The notes under the pieces are model-generated. The model saw only the letters and a list, made by a program, of their open reading frames with translations, ran no database searches and was not told the origin of the DNA. A stretch of DNA of 64,000 bases from Comamonas odontotermitis (GTDB lineage Bacteria; Pseudomonadota; Gammaproteobacteria; Burkholderiales; Burkholderiaceae_C), in contig NZ_CP083451.1 of NCBI RefSeq assembly GCF_020080045.1, positions 2,418,001 through 2,482,000 of the forward strand. Direction: 5' to 3'. This document shows positions 48,795 through 58,393 of this stretch, one piece after another. Both the position numbers and the translations under genes were made by a program. Each line of letters opens with the position of its first letter. Positions within the stretch are counted from its first letter, which is position 1.

Positions 48795-49430
48795 ATGCCT
48801 TCACAAGAACATACAGGCAACGAAGCACTGGCGGGCCCGCTGTGGGCCCGTGGCCTGCAGCGGGCCTCTGCCGCCATTCTGGGCCTGGAGCGCTGGGCGC
48901 TGTCCGGGCTCATGGGGCTGATTGCGGCGCTGATTCTGCTGAACGTCGCCACCCGCTACAGCGGCATGCCGATCTACTGGGTGGACGAGGCGGCGGTGTA
49001 TCTGGTGGTATGGCTGTGTTTCATTGGTGCATCGGCCATGACCCGACTGCGGCTGGACTTTGCCGTCACCTTGCTGACCGATGCCGTGGGCGAGCGCGCT
49101 GCGCGCTGGCTCAAGATGGCGGCCACGCTGTGCGTACTGCTCTTTGGCCTGGCCATGATCGCCATGTGCTGGGTCTGGCTGGACCCGGTGGGCATCGCCA
49201 GTTTCGGCTTTGATGCCAAGGCCTATGCCGCCGAAAGCTTCAACTTTCTCTACACCGAGCGCACGCAGACCCTGAACTGGCCCACCTGGCTGGTGCAGAT
49301 CGTGGTGCCGCTGTTTGCCGTGAGCTTTACGGTGCATGCCGCAGCCAACCTGGCCGAAGACATGGGCGTGGTGCCGCGCGCCACCATCCAGGGGTTCGAC
49401 CTGGGCAATGCAGAAGAGACCGTCAACTAA
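48795..49430 (+). CDS. dctQ: TRAP transporter small permease DctQ
   Basis: A 211-residue membrane protein with four helices (LSGLMGLIAALILLNVATRY, YLVVWLCFIGASAMTRLRLD and MAATLCVLLFGLAMIAMCWV among them). The WVDEAAVYLVVW segment is typical of DctQ. It follows the deaminase by 14 bp. Confidence 0.88.
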   Translation: MPSQEHTGNEALAGPLWARGLQRASAAILGLERWALSGLMGLIAALILLNVATRYSGMPIYWVDEAAVYLVVWLCFIGASAMTRLRLDFAVTLLTDAVGERAARWLKMAATLCVLLFGLAMIAMCWVWLDPVGIASFGFDAKAYAAESFNFLYTERTQTLNWPTWLVQIVVPLFAVSFTVHAAANLAEDMGVVPRATIQGFDLGNAEETVN

Positions 49431-49447
49431 TCGCCCGGCCGCACACC

Positions 49448-50713
49448 ATGATCACCAGCATCTTCTTTCTTGCCATCATGCTTTTGGGTGTGCCCATTGG
49501 CGTGTGCCTGTGCCTGGCGGGCATTGTCTATATCGTCGACACCGACGCCACCGTCCTCTTCCAGTCCTTTCCCACACAGATGTTCGGCGGCGTGGACAGC
49601 TACGGCCTCATCGCCATTCCCCTGTTCATCCTGATCGGCGAGATCATGAGCAGCGGGGGCATCACCCGGCGCCTGGTCAGCCTGGCGATGGGCTTTGTCG
49701 GGTCGGTGCGCGGGGGGCTGGCCTACGTCAACATTCTGGCCAACATGATGCTGGCATCCATCATCGGCTCGGCGACCGCGCAGGTCGCCATCATGAGCAA
49801 GATCATGGTTCCCGAGATGGAGCGCCAGGGCTACGACAAGACCTTTGCCGCAGGCGTCACCGTCTATGGCGGCATGCTGGGCCCGATCATTCCGCCTTCG
49901 GTGATGTTTGTGGTGTACAGCGTGCTCGCCCAGGTGGCCGTGGGCGACATGCTGATGGCAGGCATCCTGCCCGGCATTTTGCTGACGCTGCTGTTCTTCC
50001 TGGTGATCGCCTGCATGGGCTTCATCTACAACTACCCGCGCAGCGAGCGTAAAACCCTGCGCGAGCGTGCCCGCACCATCGTGCAGGCCTCTCCCACCCT
50101 GCTCATCCCCATCGTCATCGTCGGCTCCATTCTGGCCGGCGTTGCCAACCCGACCGAATCAGCGGCCGTTGGCGCACTGGTGTCGGCCCTGGTGGGCAAG
50201 TTCGTGACGCGGGAATTCCGCTTTGCCATGCTGCCGCAGATTCTGCTGCGCTCTGCCGTGTATTCGGCCATTGTGCTGTTTCTGGTGGCGGCGGCAGCCG
50301 TGTTTTCGTGGCTGCTCATCTACGGCAAAGTGCCGCAGGCAGCGGCTGCGTGGATTCAGACCGTCGCCAAGGATCCGGTGAGCTTTTTGCTGCTCACCAA
50401 TGTGATTCTGCTGGTCATCGGCACGGTGATCGACGGTATTCCCGGACTCATCATGACCGTGCCCATCCTGCTGCCCATTGCCACCGAGATCTACCACATT
50501 GATCCGCGTCACTTCGGCGTGGTGGTGGTGGTGAACCTGGTGCTCGGCCTGATGTCGCCGCCCGTGGGCCTGTCCTTCTTCGTGGCCGCCGCCGTCACCG
50601 GCGCCAAGCCGGGCAAGATGTTTCTGGTCACTTTGCCGTTCTTTCTGATCTGCTGCATCGCACTGGTGCTGCTGTCGCTGTTTCCGCAGCTCTCCCTGGC
50701 CTTGATCAAGTAA
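49448..50713 (+). CDS. dctM: TRAP transporter large permease DctM
   Basis: A 421-residue transporter with about 12 helices. Family marks are FGGVDSYGLIAIPLFILIGE, AGVTVYGGMLGPIIPPSVMF and NPTESAAVGALVSALVGKF. It carries the substrate with sodium and works with DctQ and the binding protein. It follows dctQ by 17 bp. Confidence 0.95.
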   Translation: MITSIFFLAIMLLGVPIGVCLCLAGIVYIVDTDATVLFQSFPTQMFGGVDSYGLIAIPLFILIGEIMSSGGITRRLVSLAMGFVGSVRGGLAYVNILANMMLASIIGSATAQVAIMSKIMVPEMERQGYDKTFAAGVTVYGGMLGPIIPPSVMFVVYSVLAQVAVGDMLMAGILPGILLTLLFFLVIACMGFIYNYPRSERKTLRERARTIVQASPTLLIPIVIVGSILAGVANPTESAAVGALVSALVGKFVTREFRFAMLPQILLRSAVYSAIVLFLVAAAAVFSWLLIYGKVPQAAAAWIQTVAKDPVSFLLLTNVILLVIGTVIDGIPGLIMTVPILLPIATEIYHIDPRHFGVVVVVNLVLGLMSPPVGLSFFVAAAVTGAKPGKMFLVTLPFFLICCIALVLLSLFPQLSLALIK

Positions 50714-50739
50714 CCGCAACTCCTCGAAAGGTGTTTTCC

Positions 50740-51726
50740 ATGACCCATTCACGCCGCCGTTTTCTGCAATGCAGCGCTGCACTGGCAGCCCCCGCCTTCA
50801 TCGGCCAGGCCCGCGCCCAGGCCAAGGAGTTCCGGCTGGGCCTGATCACGCCGGGCGGCCACTCCTGGAACCGTGCTGCACTCGCTTTTGGGGAGCTATT
50901 GAAGAAGGAGACCAACGGCCGCCTCTCGGCTGTCGTCTTCCATTCCGGCCAGTTGGGCAACGAAGCGGCCATGATGCAGCAGATGCAGACCGGCGCGCTG
51001 GACATGGGCTGGATACAGGCCGCCGAGCTGGGCTCGCGCGTCTCCACCATCGCCGCCATCAATGCGCCCTACCTGGTGCGCTCCACCACCGATGTCGCCA
51101 AGCTCGTGCGCCACGACGCCGCCCTCAAGCTGCTGGAGGTGCTGCCCAAGGAGACCGGCACCATTGGCCTGGGCTGGGGCATTACCGGCATGCGGGTGGT
51201 GTTTGCCACCAAGGACATCACGGGCGTCAAAGATATCAAAGGCATGAAGCTGCGCATCAACCCGACGCCCGCCTACCGCGATTTCTACCAACAACTGGGC
51301 GCAGCGCCCACCCCCATTCCAACGCCCCAGGTGTTTGATGCCATGGCCAACGGCCAGGTCGACGGGCTGGAAGCCGACATTGAACTGTCGTGGAACCAGC
51401 GCTACGACAAGGTCGCCAAAGGCATGCTGCAGATGAACGCGCTGTTCATGCCGTTTGCGCCACTGGTGTCCGGCCGCATCTGGGCCAAGCTCGACAACAA
51501 GGACAAGGAGCTGATCCGCGAGCTGGTGCGCCAGTCCCTCGATGCGCAGATCAAGGACATCGTCACCACCGAGCTGGGGCTGATCGACAAGTTCAAGGCC
51601 ACCAATTTCCCGATGCGCAGCGAGCCTTCGCTGGACGTCGCCGCCCTCGCCCGCGATTACGACAAGATCTGGCTGCCCAAGGCACCCGCCATTGCCGAGC
51701 TGCGCAAGGTGGGAGCCTCGCTGTGA
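50740..51726 (+). CDS. dctP: TRAP binding protein DctP of the hydroxyproline cluster
   Basis: A 328-residue periplasmic binding protein. A twin-arginine signal (MTHSRRRFLQCSAALAAPAF) is followed by FRLGLITPGGHSWNRAALAF, VFHSGQLGNEAAMMQQMQTG and the conserved MKLRINPTPAYRDFYQQLGA with PTPIPTPQVFDAMANGQVDG. ATG 50740 has SD AAGGTG. Confidence 0.92.
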   Translation: MTHSRRRFLQCSAALAAPAFIGQARAQAKEFRLGLITPGGHSWNRAALAFGELLKKETNGRLSAVVFHSGQLGNEAAMMQQMQTGALDMGWIQAAELGSRVSTIAAINAPYLVRSTTDVAKLVRHDAALKLLEVLPKETGTIGLGWGITGMRVVFATKDITGVKDIKGMKLRINPTPAYRDFYQQLGAAPTPIPTPQVFDAMANGQVDGLEADIELSWNQRYDKVAKGMLQMNALFMPFAPLVSGRIWAKLDNKDKELIRELVRQSLDAQIKDIVTTELGLIDKFKATNFPMRSEPSLDVAALARDYDKIWLPKAPAIAELRKVGASL

Positions 51727-51769
51727 AGCAGCCCGCCATGGCCGCCGCACCCGCCCTTTCTGATTGACA

Positions 51770-53032
51770 ATGCCCTCCATGCAAGCAAGCACCTCCTGCG
51801 ATGTCATCGTGATCGGGGCCGGCATCATCGGCGCCATGTCGGCTTGGTACCTGCAGCGCGAGGGCCGCTCGGTCACGCTGCTGGAGCAGCAGCAGATCGC
51901 GCATGGCGCCAGCCAGGGCAACGCCGGCATTCTTGCCTTTCCCGAAGTCAGCCCCATGGCCGCGCCCGGCGTCTTTCGCAAGGTTCCGGGCTGGCTGCTC
52001 GATCCGCTCGGGCCGCTCAGCATCCGCCCCGCCTATCTGGCGCAGATCACGCCCTGGCTGTGGCGCTTCTGGCGGGCCAGCAGGCCGCAGGCCTATGCAC
52101 AGTCGCTCGCTGCGCAAACACAGCTGATGCATCTGGCTCAGACGGAGATGCAGCAGGTGATGTGCGAGCGCGCGCTGCAGTCGCATTTCCGGCAGGTGGG
52201 AACGCTTGATGTGTACGACACCGAAGCGAGCCTGCAGGCCGCGCAGAAGGACTGGGACAACCGCGCACAGGCGGGGGCCCGTTTTCACCGCGTGGGCCGT
52301 GCCGACATCGACCGCCTGCAACCCGGCCTGGCACCGCAGTTTCAGCACGGCATGTTCACCCCCGAGGGCACACAGGTCGGCAACCCCAGGCAACTGACGG
52401 AAGCGATTGCGCAACTGGCTCTGCAAGCCGGGGCAGTGCTGACCACGGGCGCGGCGCGGGCGCTGTCCACCACGCCCGCAGGCGCCCAGGTGCATCTGGC
52501 CGATGGCCGTGTACTGCAGGCGCGCACGGTGGTGGTGGCCTGCGGCGCCTGGAGCAAACCGCTCGCAGCCAGCCTGGGCGATATGGTACCGCTGGATACC
52601 GAGCGCGGCTACATCACCACCTTGCCGCTGCAAGGCTTTGCACTGCAGCGGCAGCTCTACTTCAACGACCACGCCTTTGTCGTGACGCCGCTGGCCGATG
52701 GCATTCGCGTAGGCGGCGCCGTGGAACTGGGTGGTCTGGCACTGCCGCCCAACTTCGAGCGCTCCCGCGCCATGCTGGCCAAGGCCCAGCGCTTTCTGCC
52801 GCAGCTCGATACCCAGGGCGGCACACAGTGGATGGGCTTTCGCCCATCGATGCCCGACAGCCTGCCCGTCATCGGCACCGCGCGCGCCACCCCCAACGTC
52901 GTCTACGCCTTTGGCCATGGACACCTGGGTCTCACGCAATCGGCGGGTACGGCCCGCCTGGTGGCCGATCTGGCCTGCCAGCGCACGCCGCCGCTCGCCC
53001 TGGCATCCTTCAGCGCGGCGCGTTTCGCCTGA
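51770..53032 (+). CDS. FAD-dependent D-hydroxyproline dehydrogenase (DadA-like)
   Basis: A 420-residue DadA-type flavoenzyme. FAD-binding GxGxxG appears as [18 protein letters not shown] (about residues 10-27); [10 protein letters not shown] and the late [20 protein letters not shown] are typical of D-amino acid dehydrogenases. In this cluster it should oxidise cis-4-hydroxy-D-proline to the pyrroline. ATG 51770 is preferred over an upstream TTG. Confidence 0.88.
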   Translation: MPSMQASTSCDVIVIGAGIIGAMSAWYLQREGRSVTLLEQQQIAHGASQGNAGILAFPEVSPMAAPGVFRKVPGWLLDPLGPLSIRPAYLAQITPWLWRFWRASRPQAYAQSLAAQTQLMHLAQTEMQQVMCERALQSHFRQVGTLDVYDTEASLQAAQKDWDNRAQAGARFHRVGRADIDRLQPGLAPQFQHGMFTPEGTQVGNPRQLTEAIAQLALQAGAVLTTGAARALSTTPAGAQVHLADGRVLQARTVVVACGAWSKPLAASLGDMVPLDTERGYITTLPLQGFALQRQLYFNDHAFVVTPLADGIRVGGAVELGGLALPPNFERSRAMLAKAQRFLPQLDTQGGTQWMGFRPSMPDSLPVIGTARATPNVVYAFGHGHLGLTQSAGTARLVADLACQRTPPLALASFSAARFA

Positions 53033-53078
53033 GCATTTTTTCGCCCCTCTTTTTCAGCCACCCTCGGAGCTTTCTGCC

Positions 53079-54014
53079 ATGCACAAAATCCATATCATCG
53101 ACAGCCATACCGGTGGCGAGCCTACCCGCCTGGTGATCGATGGCTTTCCTGACCTGGGAACGGGCAGCATGGCCGAGCGCCGCGCCCTGCTGTCCGAGCG
53201 CCACGACGATTGGCGTGCCGCCACCGTGCTGGAGCCGCGCGGCAGCGACGTGGTGGTGGGGGCCCTGCTGTGCGCGCCGGTCAACCCGGCGCATGCAGCG
53301 GGCGTGATCTTCTTCAACAACAGCGGCTACCTGGGCATGTGCGGCCACGGCACCATCGGCCTCGTAGCGTCGCTCGCCTACCTGGGCCGCATTGGCCCCG
53401 GCGAGCACACTATCGAGACCCCCGTCGGCAATATTTCCGCACACCTGCACGAAGACGGCAGCGTGAGCGTGCACAACGTACCGTCCCGGCGCTACCGCCA
53501 CCACCTGACGGTGCAGGTGCCCGGCATCGGAGCCGTCACCGGCGACATTGCCTGGGGTGGCAACTGGTTCTTTCTCATCAACGACCACGGCCTGCGCGTG
53601 CAAAGCGACAACCTGGACGCCCTGACCGACTACACCTGGGCCGTGCGCCAGGCGCTGGAGGCGCAAGGCATACGCGGCGATGATGGCGGCGAGATCGACC
53701 ACATCGAGCTGTTTGCACCAGACGACAGCGCCGACAGCCGCAGCTTTGTGCTCTGCCCCGGCAAGGCCTATGACCGCTCGCCCTGCGGCACCGGCACCAG
53801 CGCCAAGCTGGCCTGCCTGGCGGCAGACGGCAAGCTCGCACCGGGTGCCGTGTGGCGCCAGGCGAGCGTGATCGGCAGCGTGTTCGAGGCCAGCTACCAG
53901 CCAGGCGCCGAAGGCCAGGTGCTGCCCACCATCCGGGGGCGCGCCCACCTCAGCGCAGACGCACACTTGTTGATAGAGGATGGTGATCCGTTTGCCTGGG
54001 GAATTAGGCTGTAG
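53079..54014 (+). CDS. 4-hydroxyproline 2-epimerase
   Basis: A 311-residue proline-racemase-family enzyme interconverting trans-4-hydroxy-L-proline and cis-4-hydroxy-D-proline. The two catalytic cysteines are C88 ([12 protein letters not shown]) and C236 ([12 protein letters not shown]). The Cys pair means epimerase and not dehydratase (Thr at the first site). Start [17 protein letters not shown] is the family N-terminus. Confidence 0.95.
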   Translation: MHKIHIIDSHTGGEPTRLVIDGFPDLGTGSMAERRALLSERHDDWRAATVLEPRGSDVVVGALLCAPVNPAHAAGVIFFNNSGYLGMCGHGTIGLVASLAYLGRIGPGEHTIETPVGNISAHLHEDGSVSVHNVPSRRYRHHLTVQVPGIGAVTGDIAWGGNWFFLINDHGLRVQSDNLDALTDYTWAVRQALEAQGIRGDDGGEIDHIELFAPDDSADSRSFVLCPGKAYDRSPCGTGTSAKLACLAADGKLAPGAVWRQASVIGSVFEASYQPGAEGQVLPTIRGRAHLSADAHLLIEDGDPFAWGIRL

Positions 54015-54090
54015 ACTTTGCTGCGCGGCATCCGATTCGTTGTTTGACGCTGATGGCCTCACCGTCTGGCAGGCATTCTTTCCGTATTCC

Positions 54091-54765
54091 ATGAGCCCAC
54101 GCACCGCCCAAACCAAGCCTCTTCCTCCCCCCAAGCGCCGGGCTGCCGATGTGGCCTATGACGCCATTGAGGCCTTGATCTGCACGCTGGAGCTGCAGCC
54201 GGGCAGCCCGGTGGTCGAAGCCGAAATCGCCGAGCGCACGGGCCTGGGGCGCACACCGGTGCGCGAGGCCTTGCTGCGGATGGTGTCCATCGGGCTGATC
54301 GAGCCGCAGCCCCGGCGCGGCCTTCTGGTGTCGGGCATCGACCTGGCGGGCCACCTGGACATCGTGGCCACCCGCCGCGTGCTGGACCAGCTGATTGCCG
54401 CCTGTGCCGCACGCCGGGCCACCACCCACCAGCGAGAAGAAATCGTGCGCTGCGCAGCCCGCATGCACGATGCGGCAGAGCGTGGCCGCATCGACGACTA
54501 CATGCGCGCCGACCATGAACTCGACACCATCAGCCACCTGGCCAGCCGCAATCTGCCTGCCGTCAACTGTGTGGTTCCGCTCATCGTGCAATGCCGCCGC
54601 TTCTGGTACGCGTACCAGCACGCAGGCGATCTGATGGAAGGCGCCCGCGCCCACCTGGCGTTTGCGCAGGGCATTTCATCTGGCAACGAAGCGGCAGCCG
54701 TCGCGGGCTCCAACCAGCTGATGGACTACCTGGAGCACTTTGCGCGCCGGATCATCGACCAATGA
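54091..54765 (+). CDS. GntR/FCD-family regulator of the hydroxyproline cluster
   Basis: A 224-residue regulator. The winged HTH covers about residues 20-85 (AEIAERTGLGRTPVREALLR, GLIEPQPRRGLLVSGI). The FCD ligand domain follows (VATRRVLDQLIAACAARRAT, MRADHELDTISHLASRNLPA). Position at the end of the cluster suggests it senses hydroxyproline or an intermediate. Start ATG 54091. Confidence 0.9.
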   Translation: MSPRTAQTKPLPPPKRRAADVAYDAIEALICTLELQPGSPVVEAEIAERTGLGRTPVREALLRMVSIGLIEPQPRRGLLVSGIDLAGHLDIVATRRVLDQLIAACAARRATTHQREEIVRCAARMHDAAERGRIDDYMRADHELDTISHLASRNLPAVNCVVPLIVQCRRFWYAYQHAGDLMEGARAHLAFAQGISSGNEAAAVAGSNQLMDYLEHFARRIIDQ

Positions 54766-54796
54766 TCGGCCAGAGTTTTCGATAAAAAAACAGCCT

Positions 54797-54841
54797 CCAG
54801 CGCATAAGCGTCAAGCACCATAAGCTATATATTCAATAGCA
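54797..54841. repeat. Comamonadaceae-type intergenic repeat
   Basis: AGCGCATAAGCG followed by GCTAT-N7-ATAGC resembles the short dispersed element that I recall from many Comamonadaceae intergenic regions (a hairpin with GCTAT...ATAGC next to a GCGCTT...AAGCGC hairpin). The element at 44169 is related. Confidence 0.45.
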
Positions 54842-54850
54842 ATACCGCCT

Positions 54851-55273
54851 TCAGCCATCCACCATCGCCCGCATCCACGCGGGCAGATCGACGGCCTTCT
54901 GGCGGTCAAAATCCACCCAGATCACCGTGGCGCCACCGTTGGCATACACCACACCGGGCTCGCCTGCCTTCTCGATCTCGTACCAGGTCTCGAATGCCGT
55001 GCGGGCCGGGTCGCTCACAGACATCTTCACCACCAGCTGCGCCGGATACTCGATCTGGCGCAGGTAGTTGCAGAAACAGTTGACGACTACCGGCCCCTGG
55101 TTGCCATCGTGCGGCGTCTCGCGCGTGGAGCGCAGCCACTCGACCCGGGCGCTCTCCATGTAGCGAAAGTACACGGTGTTGTTGACGTGGCCGAGACAGT
55201 CCATGTCTCCCCAGCGGACATCCATGGGAGAGTCGTGCACCCAGCGTTTGTGATCAGGCAGCAGGATTTTCAT
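54851..55273 (-). CDS. 4HBT-type acyl-CoA thioesterase
   Basis: A 140-residue hot-dog thioesterase. The active-site block MDVRWGDMDCLGHVNNTVYF (about residues 15-34) includes the catalytic Asp, followed by RYMESARVEWL. ATG 55273 gives MKILLPDHKRW; an upstream extension is unlikely. Acyl-CoA substrate unknown. Confidence 0.88.
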   Translation of the reverse strand: MKILLPDHKRWVHDSPMDVRWGDMDCLGHVNNTVYFRYMESARVEWLRSTRETPHDGNQGPVVVNCFCNYLRQIEYPAQLVVKMSVSDPARTAFETWYEIEKAGEPGVVYANGGATVIWVDFDRQKAVDLPAWMRAMVDG

Positions 55274-55543
55274 GCCCGCCATCTTACGGTCTATACAGAC
55301 CGGGTGCTGCACCGCAGCAACGCAGGCTGTCGCCGACTTTCAGGCACGCGAACCCGCCGTCTCAGAAAAACAGAGTGCTGACGCGCATTTACCGCAATAA
55401 TCTAGGGCTAACCCTAGGACCCAAGCAGTTACCGCACTGCAACATACACATAAAATCCTTGGCATTGCAGGACACCATGCGCGCAAGACATGGCAGTGTG
55501 ATTTGCCTGAGCCTTTTTCAAGAATTACCGATACGGAGCCCCG

Positions 55544-57250
55544 ATGACCAACGAAGAAATACTGGCCCAATTTGGCCCCCGCGAGTCGATGGAGTACGAC
55601 GTCGTCATCGTGGGCGGTGGCCCCGGCGGTCTGGCCACGGCCATCCGCTTGAAGCAGCTGGCTGCAGAGAAAGGTACCGATGTTTCCGTCGTGGTGCTGG
55701 AAAAAGGTTCGGAGCCCGGCGCGCATACACTCTCGGGTGCCATCATGGACCCGCGAGCCCTCACCGAGCTGATCCCCGACTGGAAGGAAAAAGGCGCCCC
55801 GCTCACGCAACCCGTGACGGAAGACGCCATGATCTTCCTCACCGAGAAATCGGGCCTGCGCACCCCCAACTGGCTGCTGCCTCCCTGCTTTCACAACGAA
55901 GGCAACTACATCGTGCAACTGGGCTATGTCGTCAAGTGGCTGGCCGACCAGGCCGAAGCCCTGGGCGTGGAAATATTCCCAGGCTTTGCTGCCGCCGAGG
56001 TGATCTACAACGAAGACGGCTCCGTCAAGGGCGTGGCCACCGGCAACATGGGCGTGGGCAAGGACGGCAACCCGACCGATGACTTCCAGCTCGGCATGGA
56101 ACTGCACGGCAAATACACCATCTTTGCCGAAGGCGCGCGTGGCAATCTGGGCAAGCAGCTGATTGCCAAATACCAGCTGGATGCGGGCAAGGATCCGCAG
56201 ACCTACGGCATCGGCGTCAAGGAGCTGTGGGAAATCGATCCCCAACGCCACCAGCCGGGCTTTGTCATGCACACCGCCGGCTGGCCGATGAACAACGACA
56301 CCTATGGTGGCGCCTTCCTCTACCACCTGGACGACAACAAGGTCACGCTCGGCTTCATCACCGGCCTCGATTACTCCAACCCCTATCTCTCCCCCTTTGA
56401 AGAGATGCAGCGCTGGAAGACCCATCCCAATATCCGCTACTACCTGGAAGGGGACGAGGCCAAGGGTATCAAGCCTGCCAAGCGCATTGGCTACGGCGCC
56501 CGCGCCATCACCGCAGGTGGCCTGATGAGCCTGCCCAAGACCGTGTTCCCGGGCGGCGCGCTGGTGGGTTGCGATGCAGGCTTTCTGAACGTGAGCCGCA
56601 TCAAGGGCAGCCACGCCGCCATCAAGACCGGCATGCTGGCCGCCGAGGCTGCGTACGATGCCATCGTGGCAGGCCGTCAGGGCGATGAGCTGAGCGCCTA
56701 CCCTGCAGCGTTCGAGAAGAGCTGGCTGTATGAAGAGCTGAACAAGAGCCGCAACTTCAAGAGCTGGTTCAAGAAGGGGCTGGTGACGGCATCGGTCATG
56801 AACGGGCTCGAACAGTTCGTGCTGCGCGGCAATATTCCCTGGACCCTGCACCGCGACAAGCCCGACCACGCCTACCTCAAGCCCGCGTCGGAATGCCAGC
56901 CCATCGAATACCCCAAGCCCGATGGCAAGCTGACCTTTGACCGCCTCTCCAGCGTGTTCATCAGCAACACCAACCATGCGGAAAACCAGCCCGCGCACCT
57001 GACGCTCAAGGACGCCTCCATCCCCGTAAACGTGAACCTGGCCAAGTTTGCCGGCCCCGAGCAACGCTACTGCCCAGCCGGCGTGTACGAGTTTGTGGCC
57101 GACGAGGAAAAAGGCGGCTCGGCCCAGCGCCTGCAGATCAATGCGCAGAACTGCGTGCACTGCAAGACCTGCGACATCAAGGACCCGACTCAGAACATCG
57201 TGTGGGTAACACCGGAAGGTGGCGGCGGCCCGAACTACTCGGGCATGTAG
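55544..57250 (+). CDS. Electron-transfer flavoprotein-ubiquinone oxidoreductase
   Basis: A 568-residue inner-membrane enzyme passing electrons from ETF to ubiquinone. The FAD motif is VIVGGGPGGLATAIRLKQL (about residues 17-35). The C-terminal 4Fe-4S site has RYCPAGVYEF and NCVHCKTCDIKDP. LEKGSEPGAHTLSGAIMDPR and the quinone-binding region PGGALVGCDAGFLNVSRIKG are family-typical. It is a single gene. Confidence 0.96.
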   Translation: MTNEEILAQFGPRESMEYDVVIVGGGPGGLATAIRLKQLAAEKGTDVSVVVLEKGSEPGAHTLSGAIMDPRALTELIPDWKEKGAPLTQPVTEDAMIFLTEKSGLRTPNWLLPPCFHNEGNYIVQLGYVVKWLADQAEALGVEIFPGFAAAEVIYNEDGSVKGVATGNMGVGKDGNPTDDFQLGMELHGKYTIFAEGARGNLGKQLIAKYQLDAGKDPQTYGIGVKELWEIDPQRHQPGFVMHTAGWPMNNDTYGGAFLYHLDDNKVTLGFITGLDYSNPYLSPFEEMQRWKTHPNIRYYLEGDEAKGIKPAKRIGYGARAITAGGLMSLPKTVFPGGALVGCDAGFLNVSRIKGSHAAIKTGMLAAEAAYDAIVAGRQGDELSAYPAAFEKSWLYEELNKSRNFKSWFKKGLVTASVMNGLEQFVLRGNIPWTLHRDKPDHAYLKPASECQPIEYPKPDGKLTFDRLSSVFISNTNHAENQPAHLTLKDASIPVNVNLAKFAGPEQRYCPAGVYEFVADEEKGGSAQRLQINAQNCVHCKTCDIKDPTQNIVWVTPEGGGGPNYSGM

Positions 57251-57446
57251 GCCCGTCTCACCCTTTCCCCATGGCCGGCAACGGCCATTTTTTTCGCCCC
57301 AACCCGGCTGCATTGGCGGCATTGCGCCCTTCCGCAGCCCGCCCTGCTGCCCCACGGCAGTCTTTACCTAGCCTGCCACGGGGTTCTGCGGCAATACCGA
57401 CATTTACCGACAAGACAGTGTCCGCTCGCGCACCAGAATAAGGCAC

Positions 57447-58106
57447 ATGCCAATGCTTCTCGGTTTCAGTGCTACCCACGCCAAGCGCTCCCTGTACAGT
57501 TTTGTATGCGGTGCGCTCATGCTGGCTGCGCCCGAAATTGCATCGGCGCAGGCGACACGGGCCGCAACGGCCGCGGCCCCCGCAGCGACCACTGCGCCGC
57601 CCAGTGCAGTGATCCTGGAGCTGGCCACCCGCTACAGCGCCGAGCGCTACATGGGCCTCTGGTACAAGGTGGGCAAGACCGAGATACCCAGCAATGAGCT
57701 TCGTACCCGGGAACGCTACGAAATGCTGCTGCGCTACGACGGAGCCGTGCGTGTCATCTACACCTACTACCTGCCGCTGTCCAACCAGTGGAAACGGGTC
57801 GAGGATTACATGGAGCCGCTGGACAAGAATGGCAGCACCTTCCCCAGTGACCACAGGATCGACCCGCCCGTCACCTTCCGCATCAACCGTTTTGGCAACC
57901 TGCTGAGCGTCGACTACCGCACCTTTGCCATCGACGCCAACTACCAATGGGCGCTCGTCAAGGGGCCTGGAACAGGCTCCTATTTCGTGCTCTCCCGCTC
58001 GCCCACCATCCCGGAGCCGCTGCGCCGGGCCCTCACGCAGTTAGCCAAACGCAACTACCCCGACATGGGCAACCTCGTCTGGTCCAGCCTCGAGGGCGAG
58101 AAGTAG
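57447..58106 (+). CDS. Lipocalin-like exported protein
   Basis: A 219-residue protein. A signal peptide (SFVCGALMLAAPEIASAQA) is followed by an Ala-rich stretch and a lipocalin barrel: YMGLWYKVGKTEIPSNELRT (the GxW motif), then LLSVDYRTFAIDANYQWALV, the Blc-type second motif. No lipobox Cys, unlike Blc. Role in lipid binding inferred. Confidence 0.82.
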   Translation: MPMLLGFSATHAKRSLYSFVCGALMLAAPEIASAQATRAATAAAPAATTAPPSAVILELATRYSAERYMGLWYKVGKTEIPSNELRTRERYEMLLRYDGAVRVIYTYYLPLSNQWKRVEDYMEPLDKNGSTFPSDHRIDPPVTFRINRFGNLLSVDYRTFAIDANYQWALVKGPGTGSYFVLSRSPTIPEPLRRALTQLAKRNYPDMGNLVWSSLEGEK

Positions 58107-58393
58107 CCGTCTGCCAGCACCTTTGGCCATGCATGTTTACTGCGCCACCCATGCAAAAAACCAGGAACATTGCATTTTTGTAGCGTCAAAAATCGATTTC
58201 AAGCACTTTTATTTCCACATCAAGTCCAACTGCGCCTGCAAGCATTCATTTTTTCCGCATCGTCGCAACTAGGGCTCTCCCTGAGTTCAAAAACCATCAT
58301 CACCCGTTAACAGGGGTGTAGACTGCTGCCACTTGCTTGCAACGCGCGGCGCTGCAGCTACGAATATCAACACACCCTGGCGGAGATACACGA

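Noticed and set aside
50212..50219. GGAATTCC in the dctM gene
   Set aside because: It is a single copy inside a host coding region without a promoter; a chance match to the phage operator.
55340..57355. 671-codon minus-strand frame opposite the ETF-quinone oxidoreductase
   Set aside because: The sense strand carries a full-length enzyme with FAD and Fe-S motifs, and the antisense frame has no recognisable domain.
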